Both the position numbers and the translations under genes were made by a program. The notes beneath the pieces are model-generated. The model saw nothing but the letters and a program-made list of their open reading frames with translations. It had not been told where the DNA came from and made no database searches. Of a DNA stretch of 64,000 bases, positions 40,690-52,309 are shown piece after piece (position 1 is the first letter of the stretch; each line of letters starts with the position of its first letter). The DNA comes from Nelumbo lutea (lineage: Eukaryota > Streptophyta > Magnoliopsida > Proteales > Nelumbonaceae): contig JAKGHH010000006.1 of the NCBI GenBank assembly GCA_022828595.1, forward strand, positions 13,760,499 to 13,824,498, written 5' to 3'.

Positions 40690-41295
40690 CAATCACAGAG
40701 GTTTGGTGCCGCCACTTCTCATTTAATTTATGGGCTTTAAACCCATCCCCCTGAATGTATCTAAGAGTAACTTTCTAGTCAGTTCTTTAGTCAGAGGATA
40801 TGGTAAATTTTTCTCCGACCTCACAAATTTAAATATGACGATACCATCACTTATTAATCTTTTTACTATGTCGTGTCTTAGCTGAATATGTCAACTCTTC
40901 ACTTTGTAAATACTATTTTTGTCCACAAAGGTAAGTCAACCAATGAATTATGAAGCCATTGGGCCTCCATACTACTAAGGTAATGAACTCATTCCAGTGC
41001 TGATCGTGCAATATAGGTTTATTTGGACTTCCATCAAATGGATCCACCACTTGAGGTAAATACGTACCACTAGTGAATTTGGAATCATTTGAATCTGAGA
41101 TTCAATTTGCATCATAATAACCTTCTAACATAGTTGGATACCCATTAAAATGCAATCCAAAGTCAATGGTACCTTTTTGGTACCTTAAAACTCTAATTAA
41201 GGCATTCCAATGTCCATGTCAGGATTATGGGTATATCTACTTACTTTTCTAATGAAAAATGCAATTTCCAAACATGTATAGTGCATTAAAAATAT
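40690..41295 (-). pseudogene. Copia RNase H and C-terminal tail (decayed)
   Basis: Minus-strand pieces are GYPTMLEGYYDANWISDSND, SKFTSGTYLP, STMEAQWLHNSLVDLPLWTK and, across frame changes, FVRSEKNLPYPLTKELTRK-like residues and RGMGLKP. These are the family's usual RNase H blocks. Stops are frequent. Confidence 0.7.
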
Positions 41296-41641
41296 CTAAC
41301 AACCTATGGTTTTAGCATGTTCATGTTGAAAAACAACATCACCATTATTTTTCTTTAATTTAATACTAGAATCATAGGGTGTTCTTACAAGCAGACAATC
41401 AGATCGATTAAATTTCTCTAACATTCTTTTAATATAATGAGATTGTGTCAATGCCAAACCCTTAAGAGTTTTATTAATTTTTATTCCTAAGATCACATTT
41501 GCTTTTCCCATATCTTTCATATCAACGTTAGATGAGAGGAATTTCTTTGTATTTTTAATAACATATAAAGTCATACCCAAAATCAATATGTCATCTACAT
41601 AAAAGCAAATTATTACTCTTAAATTCTTGTTGAATTGCTAT
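41296..41641 (-). pseudogene. Copia RT, C-terminal part (broken)
   Basis: It begins at the intact catalytic box YVDD (41590-41601), then reads DILILGMTLYVIKNTKKFLS, DMKDMGKANVILGIKI, LALTQSHYIKRMLEKFN and RTPYDSSIKLKKN. A frame slip lies next to the solo LTR junction. Confidence 0.85.
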
Positions 41642-41646
41642 ATACA

Positions 41647-42476
41647 TGTCGACACAAATTTCATGTATTTCAATTAACACAAAGTATAGAGGCAAATTAT
41701 AAAAATAAATTTGTAATAAAGAAAACAAACAAAGAAATGAACTCTCTTTGATTTCTGCTCGATGATGTGAGCAACCTCTGATTAACAGTCGGATTCGGTG
41801 AAGACGAGGGTCATTGGCCTGTTTTTCGTATTTCTTGAAGTGTTGATGTAGATTTCCTTGATTTTGGTGCTTTGAAAAATTTGATGTAAATTTCTTCATT
41901 CTGGGCTTCATGCTTGATTGGTTGTAAAGGATGCTTCTCTAAGAAGGGCCATTTTGTGGTGGTTTGATCTTCTTAGGAGAGCCTGAATCCAAGTGTATTG
42001 TTGAGAATGAAGAAACTTTTCCCTTCTTTCTTCTCTCTTAATCTTGCAATTGCTAGAGTTTGCAGGAGCTTTTAGTTGCTTGCAATATTCAGTGTTGGTG
42101 TCTGAGGGTTTCTTGTAATGTGATTGTTGAAAGAAAATAGGAAAAAGCCCTTTCTCTTCCTAGGCAATGCTATTTATAACCAAGGACCAGGGCTGCCACC
42201 TCAGTGCACTTTGCTAACCAATCCCATGTGACATGGATTATGGGTTAGAGCTAACTCCCATACATGCACCATTATGTAGGAGTTAGTGGTCTTGCCAATG
42301 AGACCACCCTATTACAATAGGAGATGGGTCAGATTGGACTTAATACACTTGGATTCTTAGGCCATCAAGACATATTTATGTAGATTTGGGCCTTGGGCTC
42401 ATAGAGGCCCATATTATTTAGGGGCTATCGTGTAAATTAAGCCCATTTATTTGGCTTAAAAATTCACATGTCTACA
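41647..42476 (-). mobile_element. Solo LTR, 830 bp, with perfect 5-bp duplication
   Basis: On the minus strand it starts TGTAGACATGTG and ends GTGTCGACA. Both sides carry ATACA (41642-41646 and 42477-42481), an exact 5-bp target-site duplication. A TATA-like GGTTATAAATAGC lies at about 42172-42184. No primer site, tract or internal domain is present, so it is a recombination product. The host copia RT reads on either side. Its family is not identified; the frame 41591-41911 is non-coding LTR sequence. Confidence 0.9.
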
Positions 42477-42481
42477 ATACA

Positions 42482-43200
42482 CAACTATCTACATCATTTA
42501 CTACAAACCCATTATTTATTAGAACACTATTAAATTTCCTATTCCACCATTTAGGGGCCTGTTTAAGTTCATACAATGACTTGACTAGTTTATAGACTTT
42601 ATTTTCATGTCCCAGAGCTCTAAATCCCTCATGTTGATCCATATATATTTCTTCTTGTAAATTCCCATTAGGGAAGGTGGTTTTTACATCCATTTGACAT
42701 GTATAATTAATTTGTATATAGATGCTATGGAAATTAGAATCCTAATAGTTGTTATTTTTGTTACCGGAGAGTAGGTATCAAAGTAGTTTACACTCTCTTT
42801 TTGTTTGTATCCTTTCCTATCAGCCTTGCCTTAAATTTGTCTATGGTTCTATCAGGTTTTAGTTTTTTTTCCTAAATATCCACTTACAACCAATAGTTTT
42901 AGTTACTATCAGTAGGTCAACCAATTCCCAAGTATAGATAGCCATAACTGACTTTAGCTCACTACCAATAGCTACTCTCCAAAAGGATAAATCTATTGAC
43001 ATTATAACCTCTTGATATGTTTTAGGATCACCCTCCACCAAATAAGTAATGAAATCATCTCCTGAATTTGTTTCTTTTATAGGTCTCATACTTTTTCTAA
43101 GTTCTTGTTCATTACCTTTCTCATTTATCTTACTAATTTTCTCACTTATTTGGCCAAGTTCTCTTATTCTTTCTATATTTCTTTGTTTAATTAGAAACAC
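42482..43200 (-). pseudogene. Copia RT, N-terminal part (broken)
   Basis: Minus-strand pieces are GDDFITYLVEGDPKTYQEVI, FWRVAIGSELKSVMAIYTWE LVD, TIGCKWIFRKK, MDVKTTFPNGNLQEEIYMDQ, HENKVYKLVKSLYELKQAPK and GFVVNDVDSCVL. A frame gap at about 42700-42850 separates the two blocks. The next residues would lie beyond the solo LTR. Confidence 0.85.
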
Positions 43201-43319
43201 ATTTTCAAAAAATTATGCATCTCTACATTCAACTATAGTGTTTGGCTCTAATATATTATTTTCTGTTTGTAAAACTAGAAACCTATATGTTGCACTATTT
43301 TCAGCATATCCAATAAATA

Positions 43320-44110
43320 TTCAATCACTAGTTCTCAGTCCTAGTTTCCCCCTTTTGGGTTCAAGAATACCACTTTAGCTAGACACCCTACATTTTCAAA
43401 TATTTCAGATTAAGTGTATGTCATTTCCATAATTCATAAGATGTTTTCTCTAATTTTTTAGAGGAAATTTTATTTAATATATGACAAGTGGACAAAATAG
43501 CTTCCCCCCACATGTTAGAAGGTAGTCCTGAATTTATTAGCATTGCATTTAACATTTCTGTAAGACTATGTTTGGTTTGAAGGAAAAAGTAGGGAAAGGA
43601 AGGGAAAGGTAGGGAAGCCTAATACAACCTAAGTGTTCTTTTTTTTCTTTCAACTATTCCATTTTGTTCAGGTGTATAGGGGGATATTGTTTTATGTATT
43701 ATTCCATTTTCTCCATAATAATTAAGAAACAATGTATTCTCATATTCCCTACTTCTATCATATCTTATTCGTTTTAGTTTTTTGTTTAACTGATTTTTCT
43801 ACTTCTATTTTATATTTAATAAATGTTTCATCACTTCATCTTTGGTTCTCAATAAATAAACTCTAGTGTACCTAGAGTAGTCATCTACAAAGGTGATATA
43901 ATAATGTTTTCATCCTCTACTCATTGTGTTTCTAAAATCACCTAAATCAATATGGATTAATTCCAACAATTCAGATTCTCTTTTAACTGATCTTGCTTCC
44001 ACACAAGTTTCACTTTTTTCAAAATCAACATTTAACAAATTGGATATTAGTCCAAGTTTCTCCATTCTTTCAATAGACTATGTACATATATTTGAGTTTG
44101 ATTCAATAAT
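43320..44110 (-). pseudogene. Copia integrase (broken)
   Basis: CVEARSVKRESELLELIHID LGDF with the first Asp, YYITFVDDYSRYTRVYLLR, YDRSREYENT (second Asp region), ISPYTPEQNG and IVERKK with the catalytic Glu, then, beyond the small MITE, TEMLNAMLINSGLPSNMWGE and FIGYAENSATYRFLVL. Frame breaks occur but long stretches remain readable. Confidence 0.85.
43564..43629. mobile_element. 66-bp MITE in the integrase, TAA-flanked
   Basis: GACTATGTTTGGTTTGAAGG opens it and AATACAACC closes it. TAA lies at 43561-43563 and 43630-43632. Taking out the element and one TAA rejoins the integrase reading between ERKKRT and LTEMLNAM. It matches the left arms of the copies at 35682 and 63360. Confidence 0.8.
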
Positions 44111-44114
44111 GAAA

Positions 44115-45115
44115 ACCTCCCAATCGAATTTGATCTAAACTTCGATTGGGTGCATAAGAAATAAATTTGAGTTCGAGTTTGATCAGATGTATCAGATTTT
44201 GGATTTCACTCGACTTCAACATAATTAAACAAAAAAAAAAAATTGAGAAGAGAAACAACTGAACTAGAACAAACACCTGAAGCACAAAAAAATTAAAATT
44301 CAAAATCTAGAGAAAACAACAAGAGAGATTGTAACAAACGATTGTCGTTTCTAAATTGTTAAAGTGAACTAGGAAAGAACGTTTTCTCCCTCTCCTTGAA
44401 AATGGGGTTCTTTTCAATGCCTATAGTGGAAAAGAACTAGTAGAGATTTGTATTCCTAAAGCACAAAATAGAAATCAAAATTCAAAATCCAGATAAAACA
44501 AGAAGAGAGATTGTAAGAGATGATTGTTGTTTATCAAATGTTAAAAGTGAAACGGGAAAGAGCCTTTTTCTCCCTCTCCTCGAAAACAGAGCTCTCTTCA
44601 ATGGCGACAACGGAAAATGACAAGAGGATAATTAAAAAATAACTAATAGAGATTTGTATTCTTGCTCGTTGGGAGTATTGAAATGGCAAAGATGTTAGGC
44701 CATTGAATCCTAGCTATAGTCTTTAAAATGAAGAAGAAGAGAACTTGACAAAATAGAATTCTCTAGATGGGCTTTCAAGTTGTAATCGATGGCTTATTAG
44801 ATCCTAGGTTCCTAGTGTTAGCCTGTTTGGTTGTCTTGTCATTTATTGTTTGTAATGAGTAATTAGAAGAGGTCATAGGATTAAAGTTATAGATTGTCTT
44901 ATCGAATTAGGTTGATAGTTGATATCATATATGTACTATTTATAATATATTAAAACTAATAAAAGGATAATCGGAGTTGGATTTTTATCGGATCGAATGC
45001 ATCTCCATCTGAATTCAATCTGATTTTTAATCAGATTTTGCTCATTCCATCCGAATCTGATTCGATACATATATTTCATCCAACTTCGAGATAATCGGAT
45101 ACAGAGTTTCAGGTA
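44115..45115. mobile_element. TCGGAT/ATCCGA-rich non-autonomous element (boundaries approximate)
   Basis: The ends (44120-44215 and 44955-45110) are rich in AATCGAATTTGATC, TCGGATCGAATGC and ATCCGAATCTGATTCG motifs in both orientations. It separates two parts of the copia integrase/pre-integrase. It contains the ~185-bp duplication below. There is no coding capacity. Superfamily unknown. Confidence 0.55.
44279..44662. repeat. ~190-bp tandem duplication
   Basis: Units run from AAGCACAAAA to AGAGATTTGTATTC (about 44279-44457 and 44459-44662). They share GAGAGATTGTAA, CTCCCTCTCCT and AATGGNGAAAAC-type blocks but have diverged, so the duplication is old. Confidence 0.8.
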
Positions 45116-45299
45116 TTATTAAACCTAATTGTAGTCCTTCCCAACAAATTCCCCAACAAAATTAATTTATCAAACTCAAACATAAGCTTAACACTAATTT
45201 TATTAAGCGGAAACATCTTCCCATACCACAATTTCTGCATCACTTTTCCCTTTCCAGCAACAAGAGAGAAGTACTAGAGTTCCCTATAAATTGTGCTTT
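45115..45299 (-). pseudogene. Copia protease end / gag-pre-integrase fragment
   Basis: On the minus strand, directly after the CACTA end, the frames give STSLLLXGKGKVM, KMFPLN, VKLMFEFDKLILL and, in another frame, VGKGYN. These correspond to the GKGKVLLKLTSG...KLVFESDKFIL region that follows the protease, with one internal block missing. Confidence 0.65.
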
Positions 45300-46199
45300 C
45301 ACTACAAGAAATAGGCATTTAGCCAACGGTTTGAACCACTGGACAAAGTGAACAAAACCGCCGCAATAAGGATATCCCAATGGATGGACGACGGTCATGT
45401 GAGCGTCGTATAATCCAGTGTCATGGTAGCTTTGGCTAGCGGATGTATAGACCGCCGACCAAAACATAGTTAGGCCAGCGCTCAAAACCGCCATTTAAAG
45501 TAATAATTTTTACCAAAAAAAAGATTGATATAAATGACACTTTTAATACTTTTAGCGGCAGGTTTGTTCATGACTGTCGGTAAAAGGTATTAAACATCGA
45601 TTAAAATTTGAAAAAATTATTGAAATTTGTCAGTAGAAGTTAAAATAGGTGACATTTTATATGGATATCCACCCCATTTATTTTAACAGTTGACCTCTCA
45701 AAGATTAAGATATTTTTTTTTTTGTAGATGTTCAAATTTACACTCTCATTTCCTTTCTTCATATTGCTTGAATGTCCCATCTATTTTTTGACTTCCTTTG
45801 GTAGACAATAGTAATAATATTAGAGCGTACACTTTTCAGACAAAAATTAATCCTTGTAAATCATCCATGAGTTTTTTGCTTTATCAACAAAACATTCCTA
45901 CTTGTCACAATAGAAAGTATAAGAGAAATGGGTTTATGTTTACATTGTCTTAGATTTCGATTTTTGTGACTTTCAAGGTGTAGCATGTGATTACTCCATC
46001 TTTGTCAGTAGTAGCTACACAACCTTCTACATCTAAAAATGTGACATATCCTCATCCTCCTCTGAGAAGGTTGGTCCTCAACTCAATATTCATTCAACCT
46101 GTAAACAAAAATTATAAAAATTTGATTTAGTGACAATAATTAAACATCATTTTTAAATGTAAAAAACTTTTATAATTTAAAACACTTACAAATATGGAG

Positions 46200-47650
46200 A
46201 TCCAAGCGACATGTGCTCAAATTGAACTTCCAATATCTTTAAAACGCCCATAAGGTCGCATTAAAGGTTCATCTTTAGCAATTGAAACAATAATTAATAC
46301 TTTACTCCACCCACGTCCCAATAATATACCACCAACTTTTTTATGTGGGTCCTCACTAATAATTATTCCTTTTGCTATAACTTTTTTAGACCCACTAGAA
46401 TAGCTCGACAAATTATATTCATTTAATTCCTACAAATTATTAATAAAAAATAAATGAAATATGTATACATTATCAAATTAATTTATGATAGTACATGAAA
46501 TTGTTGGGACACATTAGGAATAGAGGCGCTGATATTCATGCCCAATGCCTTAAACCCTAGCACAATAATTTTAGTTTTATAAGTTTCTAATTATGTAATA
46601 AAAATATTCAAGTAAATAAATAAACATATAATAAATATTATCACCTCATTAGATGGAATTTGCGGTCATGATGCATTAGGAGTTTTAGTTTATCAAATAA
46701 CAAAAATATATGTGCAATTAAGAGAACAATACCAATTTGTCATTTAAGTTTATCATCATTTACCTAATCTCTCTTATCTCAGTTTGTATAGTTTCAATAT
46801 TTTCTTCCATTTTTTGTTGTCTCTCTTTTAATGAATCAATCTCTTCTTTGTTTTTTCTATTAACGAATCCATATTTTCTTACATGGCTGGGTGTTGAACT
46901 CCAAAGAAATGATGGACTAACACCTAATCCACAACCATGTCTTTCTTCTATCATCTCTGGTAGTATTGTTCAATGATTCTTCTTGGTGCTCAAATATCAA
47001 ATTCTTGAGTTGTGTCTATAATAAAAAAAACAAAGTTAAAGAATAGAAAAAACAAAATTTAGAAGCAATTGCTATATTAAAAAGAAAAATCTTTATATAA
47101 GACTAAACATAAATGTTATACATATCATCATCTCAGTTGATGTTGTATCTACAAGTTGTCCATCCATTTTTGTATGAGTTATAATAAATAACTTTCATAT
47201 ATGGCATCATTTAATAATTACATATAAAGGTCAAAATATTTTACTAAATTAAAGGCACAAAGTTAATAAAATTACCTCCTCTTCCCAATCCTCGCAATGC
47301 TCTTGGAACCTATGCTATGACCCATTTTTTGTTTTGTATGATTGGATTTATTAGTCATTATACGTGCCTATAAAATAACATTAATAAAAATAATATATTC
47401 TCAAATATTGTAATTTGCAATCAGTAATTGTTGGCCTAAAAATAACCTTGTCCTCTATCATTGATTTGAATTTCAATTCATTTGTTCGGATCCATTCCCC
47501 ATAAATCATTGCAATGTGTGGGCACTCGAGTCCTCTTTCTTGGAGCATCAAGTGTTCTGCATTTGAACGTGCTGGTTTATTAGAAGTTCCTAATTCTTAG
47601 CCACTACGTGATCTTCATAGACTTTGTCGGGTATCCATTGATATCTACTG
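46200..47650 (-). pseudogene. CACTA-associated Transposase_24-like gene (broken)
   Basis: Minus-strand blocks are ELKFKSMIEDK (47.46 kb), QKMGHSIGSKSIARI (47.32 kb), GVSPSFLWSSTPSHVRKYG with a following coiled-coil EIDSLKERQQKMEENIETIQ (46.9-46.76 kb), and LLGRGWSKVLIIVSIAKDEP LMRPYGRFKDI (46.4-46.23 kb). These are the landmarks of the plant Ptta/En/Spm accessory protein (Transposase_24 family). Introns or frame breaks separate the blocks. No TNP2-type DDE transposase was seen. Confidence 0.6.
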
Positions 47651-49119
47651 GTTTAATTAAAAGAAATCCTAGAAAAATAAGAAAGTTAGTATAACCCAAG
47701 AGTTAAACTTCAAACAATTAAAAATTCATTACTAAGAGATCTTCTAATATGTGATTTTCAAACATGGTGCTACCCATTAATGGAAAAGAGGAAAAAGGGG
47801 GATTGAATGTCAAGCTAGAACTTACGGTATGTGTTCCATCTCCAAATCTTGAGCCATAATATTTTTCTTGTTTTTAGTTTCTTTTCTTATTTTTTATTTG
47901 GGCTTTCATTTAATTTTTTGGTTCAGACCTTGCATTTTGAGTTCTAGTAATCAGTTTTACATGTTCCAGTTAGGTTAGCACTTAGGGTTCAAATAATTTC
48001 ATATAAAAGTAATAGAAAGTGACCTATATGATGTACAGATTGGTGTCAAAATGCTCCCTCCATATAACTAGATTTGGTCTTTCCAATAAAAAAGGGCATT
48101 GAAATGGTTGTGGGAAAATATAAATAGGCTTTGCTGCCTTATCGAATCTATATTAGGGTGTATTCTAGGTTCACATTTACATAGAATTGTGTTCAATTTT
48201 ACAATTGGTATTAATAGTTTTAAATGATAATTTATGACAAGGAGTATTCAAACGTAGTTAACACTTGACAAGTTTATTTTTACAATTTCAATTTTGTAAA
48301 TACATTGAACAAGTCTTTCAATGTATGCATTCTTTAGCACCTACTTATTAGAAATTAAATCGCTTACTCAATTTACAGTATTTAGTCCAAGTTTCAGCCC
48401 TAGAGTATTTTTATGGGACACGTGTCAGAAAGAACTACATATCATTATAAAGAGAGTGCACATGAGAAGATATACACCATCAAAATTATAAAAAAGTATA
48501 GCCATATAGAACCACCCCTCATCCGTAAAGACCTTATTAAGGTATATAGTTCTTAGTGTTCAAAAGGGTCTTTCTACATGCAATTTAGCCAGGCTAGAAG
48601 CAATAGAATTAACTTGCATAAGTTTAGATGGACCATAGACCAATAACTTGCATGTGACAAAGTTCATGACATGACTACGCCTTTATCAATTGCTAATCTT
48701 CACAGATTCCTTAAGACTTCACAAGAACCAAGAAGCATTATACTCTTTCATACTGGCACAAAAAAAAATATATATATATACAATTTACATATTATTACCA
48801 TCAACAATAGTAACAATGGTAACAACATTAGAACCATATCCCATTTTATATTCATTGTAGTCCATCCAAATCATTTGAACTCAGCAAAGAATATATTTTC
48901 CTTCCATTTTGTTCCATGCATCATATCTTCTTTCAAAATACAGGTCTTCAAAATTTTACCACTACGTTAACCATGTTATTGGGCTTTTTCGGATCTTATA
49001 AAAAAGTTCAGCTATTTCTAAGTTGTCCCCCATCAAATCTACCACTGAAGGGCCATTACTCAAAGTGGTTCTGAATATCCAAAATATTGGGAAGGGTGGT
49101 CTCCAAATGGACCTAATTA

Positions 49120-49210
49120 TTTTTACACAAAGTAGATGCCCTCAAACTTGAACCCTCACACACTTGTCAGCCTCAGATTTTACAATTGCACCAAGCAATG
49201 GCCCCTTCAC
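49120..49210 (-). mobile_element. tRNA-derived SINE-like remnant, second copy
   Basis: On the minus strand, TGGTGCAATTG (A box) and GGTTCAAGTTT (B box) lie 33 bases apart. It shares GCCATTGCTTGGTGCAATnG and AAAATCTnnGGCTG(A)CAAG with the copy at 25840. It sits inside the CACTA element. Confidence 0.5.
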
Positions 49211-50921
49211 CAAAATCAGCCATACATTCTTTATCACTAAATGGTGTCATGAGCAAATAGCTTGGTGATCCCCTTACTTTATAAAAAAAAATCTATGATT
49301 TGCTTTAAATTGACTTACCTTTTGACTCTTGCCACTTATCCATCTCGATATGCTTATTTCAGGGATTCTCATTCTATGGACATCTAGTCCCCCTGACTGT
49401 TCACTATCTTACTTCAAAAGCATGTTTTTTTCATAATTTATTCTTTAGTGTCAATGGTGATTTAGCATCTCATAATCACATAATACTATGGAAGGGTGGC
49501 AGTAATGCTAAACTTGTCACTTAGTTGGATCTGACCTAATATGAGGTACACCCACCCCACCTGTAAGGAAATAGACAGATATTGTCCCAACCATATATTA
49601 TAAGGTCAGTAATTAAAAAGCTGTTTTCTTCAAAAGAAGAAACACAAGTAACATGCTTAGAGACAACTATATTATTTAGTGGGCTTATTATGTCTAACAC
49701 AATAAGAGTTGGTTATACCGGAAAGCCCTAATTCCTAATCATTAGCCAATGTCTATCAAATAGGATCAACCACTTAAATAGTTTTGTTGCTGGCATAACA
49801 AGTGGTTCAAAGTGCAATTTTCTGGTTAATTTTGGCCTTTCAGGTATAACCATATGGCAAATGGTTCCAAGTGCAATTTTCTGGTCAAACACCAACTACC
49901 TCATAGACACTGTGCGGCCAGACCCACCATTAAATGGATCCCACTTAAGCTAGAGATGACTATTTTTCAATCATGAAATAAAGAAAAGAAATACCCTAAT
50001 CACTATATTTTCACTAATCACATCTCTATCATCACTGACAAACAACTCATGAATTACCTCAAAAAATGCTTTACTTGAACTAACCACCACTATTCAAGTG
50101 GAAAAATGTCTTTTGTTCAGAAAAAAATACCTGCTAATAGACCTTGATGCTATTTGGAAGCTCTATAACTGATCATTGATCAAAGAACACACTAGACTTG
50201 TTGAAAATCTACAACATATATGATGCAACATGCCAAAGTGTTGTCATTCATGTTATTCTACTATCAAAAAAATTAATAATAATGACTAGAATAAGAAGAA
50301 CATTACTAGAATAAAGAGTTGTGTTCTTTTCTCTTGATGATTTCTTTCAAACCCTTCTTTGGAGAAATGAGAAAAAGGAAGGTCATTTTCTTGTTGATAA
50401 ATACAAAACAGACTAAACTTGTTGGAAGGTGGAAACTCAGAGGTTTCAGCTCGAGATTCCATCCGCGTCCCTCTCCTATTTCCCTTCTTTCCTTTTATGA
50501 AAAACCACGAATAGGTGGGGAAACTCAGAGATTTCTACTTGAGAATATATCCTGTAGCATTTGTCTCGCATTTTTTCTTCTTTCCCTCTCATTTGGATTC
50601 TTCAAATCTCAAAACCCATCTCTGAGATTTCCGCTCAAATTTCCTCCCTCACAAGGTTGCACCATTTTTCCCTCCCTCCCTTTTGATTCTTGATTGAAAA
50701 TGTGAATAGGTTAAAATCGGTGGTTCATTGAAACGCTGGCTTAAAGTGAAAAACCGCCGATCTAATATTTATTTATAATGATAGTTCTATGAACCGCTGA
50801 CTCAGTCTTTAGTTTCATTACTGATAGATATGTATAAATTGTTGGGAGAATGCTACATCTAATGAAAATTTTAAAAAATCACCAGAATATTTTGTTGTCC
50901 AAACCCCAATTTCTTGTAGTG

Positions 50922-51056
50922 TTCTCCCTCTTTCACACGTTCATAATAGGAGAAAAGGCTTCTTTTGCAGAATATGTGCTTGGTGGCCCCCGTGTCCACT
51001 ACCCAATTACGTATATCTGTTACTAAATTCACTTGTAATACCACTACGACAATCAC
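50922..51056 (-). pseudogene. Copia protease, N-terminal part
   Basis: VTDIRNWVVDTGATKHIFCK contains the intact active-site DTGA. RSLFSYYERVKEGE follows, and the frame then enters the CACTA end. It continues at 45299. Confidence 0.85.
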
Positions 51057-51668
51057 CTAATTCCCAGTTAGATTTGCTTGTATATTTCTAGATTGCCAAT
51101 TTTGTCTTGTGCAAATGACACTCAACTGCACAATGTCCTGTCTTACCACGAATAAAACGTGCACCATCTACAAATTTCTTAAATTCTTTCTTCTTGGGTT
51201 TCTAGTCAAATGATTTTTTGGGTATTGTTTCTTAATTGGCTTCTTAACATTCTCTTTCACTTCCTTGGGTTTTACATTCTCTACAAGGTTGCTTTGGAAA
51301 ACATCTTGGATATCTTTTCCACCTTGTCTTTCAGTCAGTTTATTTCTTCAATTCTAATTCTAACAATTAAATCTTTCAAGGAAAGCTCCTTCTATTTTTG
51401 TTTTAATTAATTCTTGTTGTCCTTCTATGATGGTGGTAATTTTTCAGTCAGTGCAGTAGCTTGGAATGACTCATCAATATGCATCCCTTTTGTTAAAACT
51501 TTTGCATGATTATTTGATAATCATGTACTTGATCCATCATGGATTTGTTATCCACCATCCAAAAGTCAAGGAAATTTGCAATAGCATACTTCTTTACGCC
51601 TACATCCTCAGTGGTATATTTCTTCTTATATGTATAGTATATGTCAAAAAGTAAATTAGGTAACAAAT

Positions 51669-51890
51669 TCAAAGTCTAGCCTCTAACATAAATTTCATCA
51701 TTCTTGAATATATGATAAACAACACTCTTATCAGGTTCATGTTCTTGAATTGATTTCGCAGATTCAAATAAAACATAAGCCAGATTATGGTTCTCAAGGA
51801 AAACCATAATTTTCTCAAACCACCTATGGTAGTTCTTTCCATCAAATGGTTCCAACTTTGATAGATCAAGATGGGGGTTCATCATAACAA
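51669..51890 (-). pseudogene. Copia gag, N-terminal part
   Basis: MMNPHLDLSKLEPFDGKNYH RWFEKIMVFLENHNLAYVLF E (split for length) matches the start of copia gag (KFDGxNYKRWxxKMxFxL). A decayed zinc-knuckle region probably lies at 51.06-51.2 kb. The start ATG is at 51885-51883. Confidence 0.75.
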
Positions 51891-52309
51891 TTAAAAAGGG
51901 AATAAATTTAGAAGAAATATATAAAAAAGATAAAAAATCAAAGAAATAAAATGGTCATGGCCTCATAGGAGGGGAATTTGGCAAAACTCTGGAGTGAAGA
52001 ATCCCTCTCTCTTCTTAGTGGAATTGTGTCGTTTTATGTAAGACATTAATAAATTTCATGCACTCAAGCCTTGGTTATTTTCTTAATAGAAGAGCAAAAG
52101 ATTGAGATGGAGTTAAAGATTATAAGATGAAAAAAACATGGCACCCATCTGGTAATGGGTAGCTGAAGGGATGAGAGATCCATCATATGGATGGCTGAAC
52201 CCTACAGGAAGGTTGGACGAAATTTCAAAAATTATTCTCTCCTATGTGGGAATCACATTCCCTATTTTAGAAAACTATAATTTCAATTATCAATCTTGAA
52301 CCTAAACCA

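Larger units (their letters stand above)
45300..50921 (-). mobile_element. CACTA (En/Spm-type) transposon, 5,622 bp, defective
   Basis: The termini are CACTACAAGAAAT at 45300 and TTTCTTGTAGTG ending at 50921, the canonical CACTA ends. The subterminal regions carry AACCGCYGAC/GTCGGCGGTYT-type short repeats in both orientations. The flanking triplets are TTT and TTC, a near-match to the usual 3-bp duplication. The interior has a decayed minus-strand transposase-family gene (46.2-47.65 kb) and a SINE remnant; the rest (47.7-50.3 kb) has no recognisable gene. It interrupts the copia protease within VKEGE. Confidence 0.88.
40690..51900 (-). mobile_element. Ty1-copia element carrying four later insertions
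   Basis: On the minus strand: gag (51.89-51.67), protease (51.06-50.92), [CACTA 50921-45300], protease end/gag-pre-integrase (45.30-45.12), [TCGGAT element about 45.1-44.1], integrase (44.1-43.3) with [66-bp MITE], RT (43.2-42.48), [solo LTR 42476-41647], rest of RT (41.64-41.30) and RNase H (41.3-40.69). Each insertion lies inside a recognisable domain that resumes on the other side, which gives the order. Its own LTRs and primer site were not identified. Confidence 0.85.

Noticed and set aside
50319..50693. 124-codon plus-strand frame near the right end of the CACTA element
   Set aside because: It is low-complexity, Phe/Ser/Pro-rich, has no recognisable domain and lies beside the subterminal repeats.
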